From Massilioclostridium sp965141735 (lineage in GTDB: Bacteria > Bacillota > Clostridia > Oscillospirales > Ruminococcaceae), in assembly GCA_965141735.1 (NCBI GenBank), contig CBCSOX010000011.1, positions 1 through 28,565 of the forward strand: 28,565 nucleotides of DNA, read 5' to 3'. The notes below the pieces were generated by a model. That model did no database searches. It was not told where the DNA came from and worked only from the letters and a program-made list of their open reading frames with translations. A program made the translations under genes and the position numbers. Below are positions 13,064 through 21,352 of this stretch, piece by piece. Positions within the stretch are counted from its first letter, which is position 1, and the number at the start of each line of letters is the position of its first letter.

Positions 13064-14469
13064 CTGCCCACCCCCTTCTGAAGCCGGATAGAAATCCGGG
13101 TACCCTGCCCGGGCTCGCTTTGAATCTCAAGCTCCGAGCCGTGCAGCCGGGCAATTTCACTGCACAAACTGAGCCCTAACCCCGCCCCGTTTTGGCGGCG
13201 GGCCCGGGATTTGTCCACCATGTAAAACGGTTCGGTGATCTTATTAATTTCCTCAGAGGGGATGCCCCTGCCGTTGTCGCTTACCGTCAGGAGGTACTTC
13301 CCTCCATCCCATCGGCCCTCCAGCCGGATGCACCCCTGTTCGCAGGCTTTGCGGGCGTTGTCGAGCAGGTTGTAGAGCATTGTTTTGAGCAGGTCTGGCT
13401 CTGCCTGAACCACCCCGGGTTCCGCTTCCACCTCTATTTTTGCCTGTGACTGGCCGGCAGCGGGGAGAAAGACCGCTGCCGTCTCCTCGAGCAGCGTCCC
13501 GCAGTGGACAGGGCGCAGCTCAAACTGCTGATGTCCGAGCACAATCAAATCCATCAGTTTGAGGGAGAGGGACTCGAGCCGCCTGCCCTCGCTGTGGATG
13601 TAATTTGCGAAGCTGAAGATGCTCTCGGGGGGAAGTTCGCGGGAGCGCAGCATGTCGGAATAGCCGATGAGCGAGGTCAGCGGCGTCTTGAGCTCGTGAG
13701 CAAAGTTTGCGGCAAACTCCTCCTGCCGGCGCGCGGTCTCCTTGAGCGCGTTGATATTTTGCTCCACCGAGTCGGCCATGCTGTTGAAATCCCGGGCAAG
13801 GCCCGCGATCTCGTCGTTGCCCGCGGCGCGGATGCGCTGCTCGTAGGCTCCGCCGGCAATGGCGCGGGCGGCGGCGGAGAGGCGGCGCACCGGGCGGGTA
13901 ATCAGCAGCGAAACCCCGAAGATCCCCGCGCCGCCGATGACCAGTACCCCGAGGATAAACAGAGTCAGCAGTCGGACCTGGCGGTCTTTGAGGGCGAATA
14001 GGTCGGTGATATCCCGGCTGATTTGCAGGTACACTGTGCGGTTGCCCGCAGATATGGCACAGGCGCTGTTGATTTTGTAGCCGCTGTCCTGGGTCAGGCG
14101 GTAGATGCGGTCGCTTCCCTGCACCTCCTGAACCAAAGCGTTGATGGGATCCCCCTGCTTGTTTTGATACACAAGATTGTACTCCTCGTCGCTGACCGAC
14201 ACGGTGTAGCTGCGGTAGAGTTCGTTCTCCTCGAGCTGACGGGCGACCGAGATGAGCAGCTCGTCCGAAACCTCGGGATTGGAGGACCAGAGGTTGACAA
14301 TGGCGGTTTCCAGCGAGAACCGGACATAGATCAGATCCTCAAACGAGCGGCTGACCTCCCGCTGAAACGATTGATCAAAGTTGTAGCTGATGAGCGCATA
14401 CCCGCCAAGCGAAGTGACCAGAGCGAGGGTGGTGATGGTACTCAGGAAGATTTTCCAGGCGAGTTTCAT
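13060..14469 (-). CDS. Sensor histidine kinase
   Basis: A 469-residue membrane kinase. TM1 is at about 5-28, an extracellular sensor region at 29-165, TM2 at about 166-190 and HAMP at 191-245. The dimerisation domain has the phospho-acceptor His258 in FAHELKTP. The ATPase domain shows N-box NLLDNARKA (367-375), DNGRG (398-402) and GAGLGLS (428-434). The start at ATG 14469 overlaps the regulator stop by ATGA; a longer frame would run back into the regulator. The sensed signal is unknown. It should phosphorylate the adjacent OmpR-type regulator. Confidence 0.93.
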   Translation of the reverse strand: MKLAWKIFLSTITTLALVTSLGGYALISYNFDQSFQREVSRSFEDLIYVRFSLETAIVNLWSSNPEVSDELLISVARQLEENELYRSYTVSVSDEEYNLVYQNKQGDPINALVQEVQGSDRIYRLTQDSGYKINSACAISAGNRTVYLQISRDITDLFALKDRQVRLLTLFILGVLVIGGAGIFGVSLLITRPVRRLSAAARAIAGGAYEQRIRAAGNDEIAGLARDFNSMADSVEQNINALKETARRQEEFAANFAHELKTPLTSLIGYSDMLRSRELPPESIFSFANYIHSEGRRLESLSLKLMDLIVLGHQQFELRPVHCGTLLEETAAVFLPAAGQSQAKIEVEAEPGVVQAEPDLLKTMLYNLLDNARKACEQGCIRLEGRWDGGKYLLTVSDNGRGIPSEEINKITEPFYMVDKSRARRQNGAGLGLSLCSEIARLHGSELEIQSEPGQGTRISIRLQKGVGR

Positions 14470-15125
14470 GCATCCCCCTCCAATCGGTAGCCGACTTTGT
14501 ACACCGATTTTATTTTTTTCTCCCACCCGAGTTTTTTGCGCAGACGCTGTACATGCAGGTCAATCGTCCGGGAATCCCCGAGATAATCTGACTCCCACAC
14601 CCGCTCAAAGATCACCTCGCGAAACAGCGCGATGTTTTTGTTGCGCACAAACAGCAGCAGCAGCTCGTATTCCTTGATAGTCAGATCGACCTTTTCCCCA
14701 TTTTTGTAGACCAGCCTTGATTCGGTGTCAATCTGCACCTCCCCCTCGGTGAGCATCCGGCTGAATTTGCTGTAACGGCGCAGCACCACCTCGATGCGGG
14801 CGAGCAGCTCGATGATCTCAAACGGCTTGGTGATGTAGTCCTCTGCACCGAGATGGAGTCCCTTGACCCGTTCTTTGACCTCCGACCGGGCGGTGAGAAA
14901 GATCACCGGCGTCCCGGTGGGGCGTATGTACTCCATCAACTCATAGCCGTTGATTTCGGGCAGCATGATGTCGAGCAAAATCAGGTCGTAGCGGTTGCGC
15001 TCGATCAAATTGGAGGCGGTGACGCCGTCCGCGGCATTTTGGCAGGAATAGCCCGCGTCGGTCAGGCTCACCCGGATCAGGTTGGCAATTGCCGCTTCGT
15101 CCTCCACTATCAGTATTTTGATCAT
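14466..15125 (-). CDS. OmpR-family response regulator
   Basis: A 219-residue regulator. The receiver domain has the acidic pocket (Glu8, Asp9), phospho-acceptor Asp52 in LILLDIMLPE, Thr78 and Lys100. The C-terminal winged helix contains DLTIKEYELLLLFVRN, SRTIDLHVQRLRKKLG and VYKVGYRL, typical of OmpR/PhoB DNA-binding domains. It is the first gene of a three-gene overlapping operon. Tandem 11-bp repeats in its promoter are likely binding sites, implying autoregulation. Confidence 0.95.
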   Translation of the reverse strand: MIKILIVEDEAAIANLIRVSLTDAGYSCQNAADGVTASNLIERNRYDLILLDIMLPEINGYELMEYIRPTGTPVIFLTARSEVKERVKGLHLGAEDYITKPFEIIELLARIEVVLRRYSKFSRMLTEGEVQIDTESRLVYKNGEKVDLTIKEYELLLLFVRNKNIALFREVIFERVWESDYLGDSRTIDLHVQRLRKKLGWEKKIKSVYKVGYRLEGDA

Positions 15126-15153
15126 TGGCTCTCCCCCTTGTCTTGATAGGTAT

Positions 15154-15184
15154 AGTATACCGCATTTTGTATCATTTTTGTATC
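15154..15184 (-). promoter_or_regulatory. Promoter with 11-bp direct repeats upstream of the response regulator
   Basis: TATACT (15159-15154 on the minus strand) is a good -10, but the -35 position is poor. That place is covered by two adjacent 11-bp direct repeats, CATTTTGTATC (15163-15173) and ATTTTTGTATC (15174-15184), one helical turn apart. This is the arrangement bound by OmpR/PhoB-type activators. Confidence 0.75.
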
Positions 15185-15206
15185 CTCAGATGCAGGGGAA
15201 TACAGC

Positions 15207-15249
15207 AAAGCCCATTCCATCTCTGCCGTTCAGAGCTGGAATGGGCTTT
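15207..15249. terminator. Strong stem-loop upstream of the response regulator
   Basis: AAAGCCCATTCCA and its exact complement (13 bp) enclose a loop with an inner CTCTG/CAGAG stem. T runs are short on both sides. It separates the CotH operon from the two-component operon and may stop read-through. Confidence 0.55.
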
Positions 15250-15645
15250 GTGTGTAACCGATCAACTTTAAATTTTAAAATGAGTTTGATGGGTGTGCGG
15301 ATTTACCGGGATCGGCCAGGATCCCGTCAGCAAATCCGGCTTGGATGATAGCGGGAAACCCGCAACCGGATGAAAACGCTGATTTGTAAAATCCGCATGC
15401 TGTACAGATTCGGCAGTCTCCTTCTCGATGGGTATTGACATGAAAAAGAGAAGCGTATAAGGGGATGATTGCTGCACAGCTGGGTGGCGGCACAGCATCA
15501 TGGAAACTGCCTATTATAATAAACCCTAAAAAATCACGATTTGTGACCGGTTTTTTCAAAAAAAAGTGTATTTTCACTTATGTTTGTGCGTTCTTCTATA
15601 TTACAATAAAAAATTTGTTTATTTAGCGAATTGATTTTTGTAAAT
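15250..15645. other. Intergenic stretch, AT-rich on the right, no supported gene
   Basis: About 400 bases. A rightward 53-codon frame from 15464 was considered and rejected because the only purine-rich site touches the start codon. The 15530-15650 part is strongly AT-rich. No RNA family was recognised. Confidence 0.5.
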
Positions 15646-15695
15646 AAAAAGAGACAGAAGCCAATTCGCCTAAAAATAACTCACTAGCTTCTGTC
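15646..15695 (-). terminator. Probable terminator of the VTC-DUF4956-CotH operon
   Basis: On the minus strand GACAGAAGC (15695-15687) pairs with GCTTCTGTC (15661-15653) across a 25-base loop, followed by TCTTTTTATTT. It is about 70 bases after the CotH stop codon. The large loop lowers certainty. Confidence 0.6.
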
Positions 15696-15763
15696 CCTGC
15701 GATCGTTTTAAACCAGAGCCTTCCTGTGTTCTAAAACAGGGGTATTTCGTAATAAAACAAGGT

Positions 15764-18145
15764 TCACCTGCCCTTGTGCAGTTTTTTTCTGGGGAAGAAC
15801 AGGGCGAACAGCACCCCTGCAAGGGCAGCTGCCGCGCAGCCTGAGACGATTAGGACCGATGCAGCGGAGGGGGCGGACGACGATTGTGCTCGCTGGGTAC
15901 CTGGCGACGTGCCTTCCATTCGGTTCTCCTGGGGCATTCCACCCTGCATCGCTGGGAAAGCGCGAGATTGGAACTGTTCGATCATCTCGTCGGTGATCCC
16001 GAGCGCAGCGAGTTGTTGGCGCTGTTCCTCAGTCAGGGCGCCGTCGGTGGAACCGCCGAGGATCTGCATCACCTGTTCCATGGTAGCGCGGTCGGGGAGA
16101 CCGTCCTCCCCCTCTGCATCGACGCCTGGGGCTTCAGCGCCGTCCATGTCGAGCGGGACTTGTGCATCCCCTTGCTCACCGCCTTGAATGCCCTCTGTAG
16201 TTTCGTCGCCGCGGTTCCACCCGCCCATTTCTCCCCCACCCTGGGTGCCCATCGCCGTGATGCTCAGGTCAGAGGCATCGATGAGGGAGCTTGCATCCTG
16301 CTGCTGTCCCTCACTGGTCGGAGGGATGGTCCCATCGAGTTGGCCCTGGATGCTTTGAGCGCGCAGTGCTCCAAATAAGGTGAGGTTTTGCACAGCATCG
16401 GTATACTCCTCATAGGTGTACAGCGCAGTCGGATCGTTCTGGACCGAACTGCCGATCAATGAGTCAAGCGACCGGATCGTGTTTTCAAACACGCCGCTGT
16501 CAAAGTATTCGGTGACGATCTTCTGAAGATACGCGTGGTAGAGCTGGCTGTATTCCTCCACCTCAAGCAGTTTAGCGAGAAGGGGGCGCTCCGAGAGGTT
16601 CACCCCCTGTACCGGGGTGTCGATGGGAAAGTTGACCGCGCTGCTGGCCGAATTGCTTTGGAATCCCGCAAACGCGAGGTTAAAGTCCCAGGGGAGAATT
16701 GAAATCTCGCCGTTGTTTTCATAGAGGTAGTAGTTGTGCTTCATGATGCCGACGTAGCTGTCCAGGTTGACAAGTACCGTGTTGACTGCAAAATAGCGCA
16801 GTACCTGATCCACATTGACGTATCGCTCCAGGTTGGAGCCTGTGTTGAGCGCTTCGAGTGCTTCAATGACCCGTTGGTAGTCGCTCTCATCCGCGTCAAA
16901 CACCGCGTTGTCGAAAATGTCGGAGTAACTGTCGGCATTGTCGTCGGAGTAGGACAGGTCTGCGCCACCGCCCGACATCGACCCGGGAAACCCGCCCCCT
17001 GCTTTGCCGGGAAAGATATTTGTCCCGTCTTCCTGCGGTTGGGAGCCGTCTGACGGTGACTGGGGTGCGTTGGAATCATCCGTGTTCGGCATCTGGCCCA
17101 TAGAGGGAGGGAAATCCTGCCCGCCGAGGGGCTGAACAGAGTCCCCCGTCTGCGCCGAGCTGTCGGAGGAGCCGGGCATCTGGCCCATAGAGGGAGGAAA
17201 GTCCTGCCCACCGGGGGGCTGAACAGAGTCCCCCGTCTGCGCCGAGCTATCGGAGGAACCAGGCATCTGGCCCATAGAGGGAGGGAAATCCTGCCCGCCG
17301 GGGGGCTGAACAGAATCTTCCGTCTGCGCCGAGCTGTCGGAGGAACCAGGCGTCTGTTCTTTGCCGGGTGGGCTCATTCCATTGGGTGGAGCGTCACCGG
17401 CTTGGGTATCCTCGGTGGAGCCTGATTCGGTGTTACCTTGGGTATTCTCTTTTCCGCCTTCGGGGAATCCACCCATCTGGGGGATTTCCCCTCTGTCCAT
17501 TCCGTCGCCCATTCCCATCCCTTCGGGCTTGTAGAGCTGGCCGTAGGAGGTGCCGTAGTTGCGCAGGGCAAAGGATTCCTCCAACGCTTCGATGGCGAGG
17601 TAGCATCCCCACATTTCCCCGTTGACTGTGATGTTTGCATACGAGTACAGCGGGGAAGTTACCCCCATAAAGTTCATCATGTCGTAGGAGAGGTATTCCT
17701 TCATATAGGTTGCATCCGACATGTTGTTGTTGAGCACCAGTTTGTCCAGTCCATCGCAGGTCTGGCCCTTGACATAGTGGTCAAATTCGACCTTAAAGCT
17801 GTAGCGGTCGCTGTCCGAGTTCGCGATGCTGGTGAGGCTGGTGTTGCCCTTGGGCCGGATGCCGACCTGGGAGTAGGTGGTTCCATTGATCGTGATGTCG
17901 CAGGAGATGTATTCTTCATTCAATGCATTTTCAAGCATGGATTCCCATTCCTCGGGATCTACCGTGATGTCCACCGTCAGGATGGAATCTTTGTGAAATA
18001 AACTGGTGGCGTAGGTGAGAGAGGTGGATGCCGGGACCGAAACCGAGCCCGCCGTGTGCGCGAAGACGACCAGGACTCCGGTCAGCGCAAGGGCAACCGC
18101 CATGAGCACCGCGACCAGTGCGGTCAGGCGTTTGCTGGTAATCAT
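15764..18145 (-). CDS. CotH-like surface kinase with low-complexity repeat insert
   Basis: A 793-residue exported, membrane-anchored protein. It has an N-terminal signal/anchor (about 7-31), a CotH kinase domain split in two, and a C-terminal membrane segment (about 761-785) followed by RKKLHKGR. The first half (about 50-208) has IRPKGNTS, NNNMSDATYMKEYLSYD and WGCYLAIEALEESF. The second (about 395-600) has HNYYLYENNG and ILPWDFNLAF (483-492), which carries the conserved Asp487. Between LYKPEG (205-210) and LSYSDDNADSYSDIF lies a Gly/Pro/Ser/Met-rich insert of about 185 residues with three 29-residue repeats. CotH proteins of spore coats phosphorylate coat proteins; gut Clostridia relatives are surface proteins of unknown target. 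ATGA overlap links it to DUF4956. Confidence 0.9.
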   Translation of the reverse strand: MITSKRLTALVAVLMAVALALTGVLVVFAHTAGSVSVPASTSLTYATSLFHKDSILTVDITVDPEEWESMLENALNEEYISCDITINGTTYSQVGIRPKGNTSLTSIANSDSDRYSFKVEFDHYVKGQTCDGLDKLVLNNNMSDATYMKEYLSYDMMNFMGVTSPLYSYANITVNGEMWGCYLAIEALEESFALRNYGTSYGQLYKPEGMGMGDGMDRGEIPQMGGFPEGGKENTQGNTESGSTEDTQAGDAPPNGMSPPGKEQTPGSSDSSAQTEDSVQPPGGQDFPPSMGQMPGSSDSSAQTGDSVQPPGGQDFPPSMGQMPGSSDSSAQTGDSVQPLGGQDFPPSMGQMPNTDDSNAPQSPSDGSQPQEDGTNIFPGKAGGGFPGSMSGGGADLSYSDDNADSYSDIFDNAVFDADESDYQRVIEALEALNTGSNLERYVNVDQVLRYFAVNTVLVNLDSYVGIMKHNYYLYENNGEISILPWDFNLAFAGFQSNSASSAVNFPIDTPVQGVNLSERPLLAKLLEVEEYSQLYHAYLQKIVTEYFDSGVFENTIRSLDSLIGSSVQNDPTALYTYEEYTDAVQNLTLFGALRAQSIQGQLDGTIPPTSEGQQQDASSLIDASDLSITAMGTQGGGEMGGWNRGDETTEGIQGGEQGDAQVPLDMDGAEAPGVDAEGEDGLPDRATMEQVMQILGGSTDGALTEEQRQQLAALGITDEMIEQFQSRAFPAMQGGMPQENRMEGTSPGTQRAQSSSAPSAASVLIVSGCAAAALAGVLFALFFPRKKLHKGR
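17090..17350 (-). repeat. Three 87-bp in-frame tandem repeats in the CotH gene
   Basis: Residues 266-294, 295-323 and 324-352 are near-identical 29-residue units starting PGSSDSSAQT and ending GGQDFPPSMGQM, differing at only two or three positions (E/G, P/L). The near identity at DNA level indicates recent duplication and probable copy-number variation between strains. Confidence 0.95.
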
Positions 18146-18813
18146 GACATGTACTCTCCATTGTAGCTGACGAGCACCGCATTGCGCACACCTTTGATCG
18201 CCGCCATCTGATTGACAAACTGGGTGGAGAGGTCTTTAAGCCGAACTTCAATGGTGAGTTCAACGCCGTTCGGGGAAACCGTCTTGGACTTTACCATGTA
18301 CTTTTTCACACTCTGCTGGACCGCGTTGAGCACCGTCTTTTCGTTGAGAGATTCGTCGTAGTCAAGCACCAGCACATAGGGGGTATCGGTGGTTTTTTTG
18401 TTGACAAACAACACCATTATCACACCGATAAAGAGCGAGCCGATGACTGCGAGGGGAATCAGACCCGCACCGAGCACAATGCCCACCGAAATCGACCAGA
18501 AGAGGAAAGCGATGTCGAGCGGTTCCTTGATTGCACTGCGGAAGCGGACAATCGAAAGGGCGCCGACCATGCCAAGCGAAAGGATGACGTTGGACGTGAC
18601 CGCGAGGATGATCAGGGTGGTCACCATGGTCATTGCGAGCATTGAGACGCCGAAGCTCGCCGAATACATCACCCCGTGAAACGTCTTTTTGTAGACCAGA
18701 AAGATAAACAGCCCGAGCACAAATGCGAGTACGAGCGCGAGGACTGTGTCGAGCACCGAAAACGATGCCGCCTTTTCGAGAAAGCTTGATTTAAAAACGT
18801 CCTGAAATGTCAT
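18142..18813 (-). CDS. DUF4956 membrane protein
   Basis: A 223-residue protein with four or so membrane segments in residues 20-140 and a soluble C-terminal domain (about 145-223). The family hallmark GMVGALSIVRFRSAIKEPLD (about 81-100) is present. DUF4956 proteins are regularly encoded beside VTC-domain and CotH genes in Clostridia; their biochemical role is not established. A role in handling or moving a phosphate-containing product is possible but is inference. The start at ATG 18813 has AAAGGAG nine bases upstream, and the stop overlaps the CotH start. Confidence 0.93.
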   Translation of the reverse strand: MTFQDVFKSSFLEKAASFSVLDTVLALVLAFVLGLFIFLVYKKTFHGVMYSASFGVSMLAMTMVTTLIILAVTSNVILSLGMVGALSIVRFRSAIKEPLDIAFLFWSISVGIVLGAGLIPLAVIGSLFIGVIMVLFVNKKTTDTPYVLVLDYDESLNEKTVLNAVQQSVKKYMVKSKTVSPNGVELTIEVRLKDLSTQFVNQMAAIKGVRNAVLVSYNGEYMS

Positions 18814-18845
18814 AGAAAAAAACTCCTTTGCTTTTTTGTACTGAT

Positions 18846-19529
18846 TTAACCGTAGATGCGGCAGGCCGCGTATTTGGAAAATGCGGTGTTTTGCCTGTTG
18901 GAGAGCTGGACGATGTCCCGGATGATGTCGGGGAGGAATGCGTCGTATTTTATTTCGAGAATCACCTGTCCGGGATGGCTGGCGTACATAGTTGGAAGCT
19001 CCCGCTCAAACAGCCCGCGGCAGTGGATGCCGGTGCGGATGTTCGAGTCAAACGTCACCCGGGTGTTGCCCGCGGGGTGAACGTATGCCTCTCGGGTGTA
19101 GTCCACAACCGTTTGGGGGCGGAGCTGCTGCGCCTGCATTTTGACGTAGAGCTCGTTGAGCAGGGGGTGGTTTGACAGGCGTAGCCACCCGATGTCGCCT
19201 GCCAGAAGGCGTTCGCACTCCTCCCGGGTCACCGGTGCGGATTCCTTAAAACACCGGCCATTTACCTTTGCCTTTTTTTCCAGCCGGATGAAGGAATCAT
19301 CGTAGTCGTAAAACCGGATGCGAAATTTTTCCCTTCTGCTGATCCCGTCTATTTTTTCGCGAAGCACCTTGTTATCCACGTTGTCGAAATATAAGCTGCG
19401 GATAAAATAGCTGCCCTGTTCATTGGCGTGGCAGTCACGCGCTGCAACGGCGCGCAGCCGCTGGCGCAGGCTGATAGCATCGCTCAGATTTATGGTGTGC
19501 TTGAGTTCGTGCCGAAAATTTTGTTTCAT
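18846..19529 (-). CDS. VTC-domain (polyphosphate polymerase-like) protein
   Basis: A 227-residue single-domain CYTH/VTC tunnel-fold protein. The successive basic and acidic strands are all visible: RHELKH (6-11), SLYFD (45-49), RIRFYD (70-75), LEKKAKVNG (83-91), then VTFDSNIR and VILEIKYD near 158-194. In yeast Vtc4 these basic strands bind phosphate chains and the late Glu binds metal during polyphosphate synthesis from ATP. The bacterial proteins lack the SPX domain, as here. It is the first gene of the operon, with AAGGGG ten bases before ATG 19529. Polymerase activity is inferred, and binding or hydrolysis of another triphosphate cannot be excluded. Confidence 0.92.
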   Translation of the reverse strand: MKQNFRHELKHTINLSDAISLRQRLRAVAARDCHANEQGSYFIRSLYFDNVDNKVLREKIDGISRREKFRIRFYDYDDSFIRLEKKAKVNGRCFKESAPVTREECERLLAGDIGWLRLSNHPLLNELYVKMQAQQLRPQTVVDYTREAYVHPAGNTRVTFDSNIRTGIHCRGLFERELPTMYASHPGQVILEIKYDAFLPDIIRDIVQLSNRQNTAFSKYAACRIYG

Positions 19530-19564
19530 CCCACTTGTCCCCTTTCAGATTTTGTTGCGCTTTT

Positions 19565-19570
19565 ATTATA
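19565..19570 (-). promoter_or_regulatory. Possible -10 of the VTC-DUF4956-CotH operon
   Basis: TATAAT on the minus strand lies 36 bases before the VTC start codon. No good -35 is seen at 16-18 bases, so an activator may be needed. Confidence 0.45.
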
Positions 19571-19793
19571 GTTTTGTTATGTGAAGGTTGGATGATTGTA
19601 AACTGAAAGCTGGGCGAACAGGGACCTCTTTTCATTCTGCTGGGAAACGGATGGGGACAGGAAAAGTTCTCTCTGCCCCTGCGGGGTTGCGCAGCATCGC
19701 AAAACCTGGTTGCCGGACAAATAGGGATCGCAGAAAGAACCGCTATCATTTTCCTTTTTCCCTGCCGGCAGGCTGGTGGGCGTTTTGACACAA

Positions 19794-19830
19794 CAGCAAA
19801 CCGGCCGCTCAACGAGCGGCCGGTTTGCTG
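19794..19830. terminator. Perfect 17-bp hairpin after the second histidine kinase
   Basis: CAGCAAACCGGCCGCTC and its complement enclose a three-base loop (19811-19813), 20 bases after the kinase stop. The T run is inside the stem and only short T stretches follow. It probably ends the two-component operon and isolates the VTC promoter. Confidence 0.7.
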
Positions 19831-19849
19831 TGCGATATATTCGTAAAAA

Positions 19850-21352
19850 TTAAGATTGGGAGGGAAACTCAAACCAGAAGGTGCTTCCTTGACCGGGAAT
19901 ACTTGAAACCCCATAGCGTGCGCCGTGCATTTCGAGCACCGCCTTGACGATGGATAGTCCTAGCCCTGTGCCGATCCGGGCGCGTTTGTGGGTCTTATCT
20001 ACCTTGTAGTAGCGGTCCCAAATATACGGGAGCTCATCGGCGGGAATACCTTCCCCGGTATCGGCGACCTCGATGCGCACTGCACCGCCGAGCACAATCT
20101 GTCGTATGGTGACTGATTTATCCTTCCCGGTGTAGGTGACCGCGTTGTTGATCAGGTTATAAATTACCTGGGAGAGCTTGCTCTCGTCCGCCCGGACAAA
20201 GACCTCCTGATCACTCGCGAACCGGATGCGGTAGCCGTCGTTTTCCACCAGCTTGGAATACCGCAGGAGGGTGGAGTGGATGCTCTCGGTCAGGTTGTAT
20301 TCGGTCAGGCAGAGCTCCTGCGCGCCCGACTGGATTTTGGAGATGTCGAGCAGATCGTTGACCAGGGTGGTGAGCCGGCGCGCTTCGTCGATGATTACCT
20401 GGACATTTTCCGGTGTGTTTTCTCCCGGCAGATCGCGCATGACCTCCGAGTAGGCGGTGATCATGGTCAGCGGAGTGCGCAGATCGTGCGAGATGTTGGC
20501 AATCAGTTCCCGCCGAAGTTCGTCCACCTTGGAGAGCTCCCCGGCGGCAAAGTTGAGAGTGTCTCCGAGTTCGGCAATTTCCTTATAGCCCTGGCTTGTG
20601 AACTGGGCGGAGTAATCCCCCGCCGCGAGCAGCTTGGCCGAATCGTTGATCTGGATGATTGGCTTTGATATTTTCCGGGCAATGAGCAGGGCGAGGACGA
20701 CCGAAAACGCGAGCAGGATCAGGGCAATCCACACAAACTGGGTGCGCAGGGTGGAGACAGTCGCGTCGACCGGGGTGATCTGCGAGTCAATGAGCAGAAA
20801 AAACTCCGTCCCATCCGCCCCTTGAAACAGCTCCCCATAGAGAAGGCTTTCGGGCATCTGCCGGCCGACATCGGGCGGAATGGGCTGGCGGCCGGAGAAG
20901 CCGACGTGTTGATTGAGTGCGCTGAGCAGCTCGCTTTCAGAAAACTTTTCGAGGAACTTCCCCCCATTGTCAACTGCCTGCTGGTAGAACTGTTGGAAAA
21001 GCAGCCGGTCCCCTCCGATCCACCGCAGCGCCTGGCTTCGTGTCTGAGCAGTCTGATAAAAATTTGAGACGCTGGTGCCCCCATTTTCCTCTGTCAATGT
21101 AAACAGCCGGATGCTGATCTCCTTTTTGGCGGACAGCTCGTCAAGTAGGGTGCTGTAGCTCTCCTCTTCCACCAGCGCGCGAATTTGAGTGGCAGACTGG
21201 TTGATTTCACTGGTTTTAATCGCCTTGTAAAAGGTATCGAGAAACACCACCTGAAAGAGCCAGAGCAGCACCAGCATGAGGGCGACAAAAACTGAGAGAT
21301 AGAGAAAAATTTTGACCTTGATGCTCAGCTTTTTGTGTTGGTTACGCTTCAA
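19850..21352 (-). CDS. Sensor histidine kinase 2
   Basis: A 500-residue membrane kinase. TM1 is at about 14-38, an extracellular region at 39-203, TM2 at about 206-226, then HAMP and the dimerisation domain with His289 in NISHDLRTPLTM. The ATPase domain has NLINNAVTYTG, VADTGEGIP and IGTGLGLSIVK. The only start that keeps the basic leader before TM1 is a TTG at 21352, which overlaps the regulator's last codons by 11 bases; the next ATG is inside TM1. A TTG start within an overlap suggests coupled and weaker translation than the regulator. The architecture resembles PhoR/VanS-type kinases; the signal is unknown. Confidence 0.92.
   Translation of the reverse strand: MKRNQHKKLSIKVKIFLYLSVFVALMLVLLWLFQVVFLDTFYKAIKTSEINQSATQIRALVEEESYSTLLDELSAKKEISIRLFTLTEENGGTSVSNFYQTAQTRSQALRWIGGDRLLFQQFYQQAVDNGGKFLEKFSESELLSALNQHVGFSGRQPIPPDVGRQMPESLLYGELFQGADGTEFFLLIDSQITPVDATVSTLRTQFVWIALILLAFSVVLALLIARKISKPIIQINDSAKLLAAGDYSAQFTSQGYKEIAELGDTLNFAAGELSKVDELRRELIANISHDLRTPLTMITAYSEVMRDLPGENTPENVQVIIDEARRLTTLVNDLLDISKIQSGAQELCLTEYNLTESIHSTLLRYSKLVENDGYRIRFASDQEVFVRADESKLSQVIYNLINNAVTYTGKDKSVTIRQIVLGGAVRIEVADTGEGIPADELPYIWDRYYKVDKTHKRARIGTGLGLSIVKAVLEMHGARYGVSSIPGQGSTFWFEFPSQS

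Noticed and set aside
15464..15625. Possible 53-codon rightward gene in the CotH-regulator gap
   Set aside because: The AAGGGG sequence touches its start codon, the upstream TTGACA and TATAAG are only 15 bases apart, and the peptide has no recognisable feature.
17090..17350. Regular repeats considered as a CRISPR array
   Set aside because: The 87-bp units are contiguous, in frame and without unique spacers; they encode 29-residue protein repeats inside the CotH gene.
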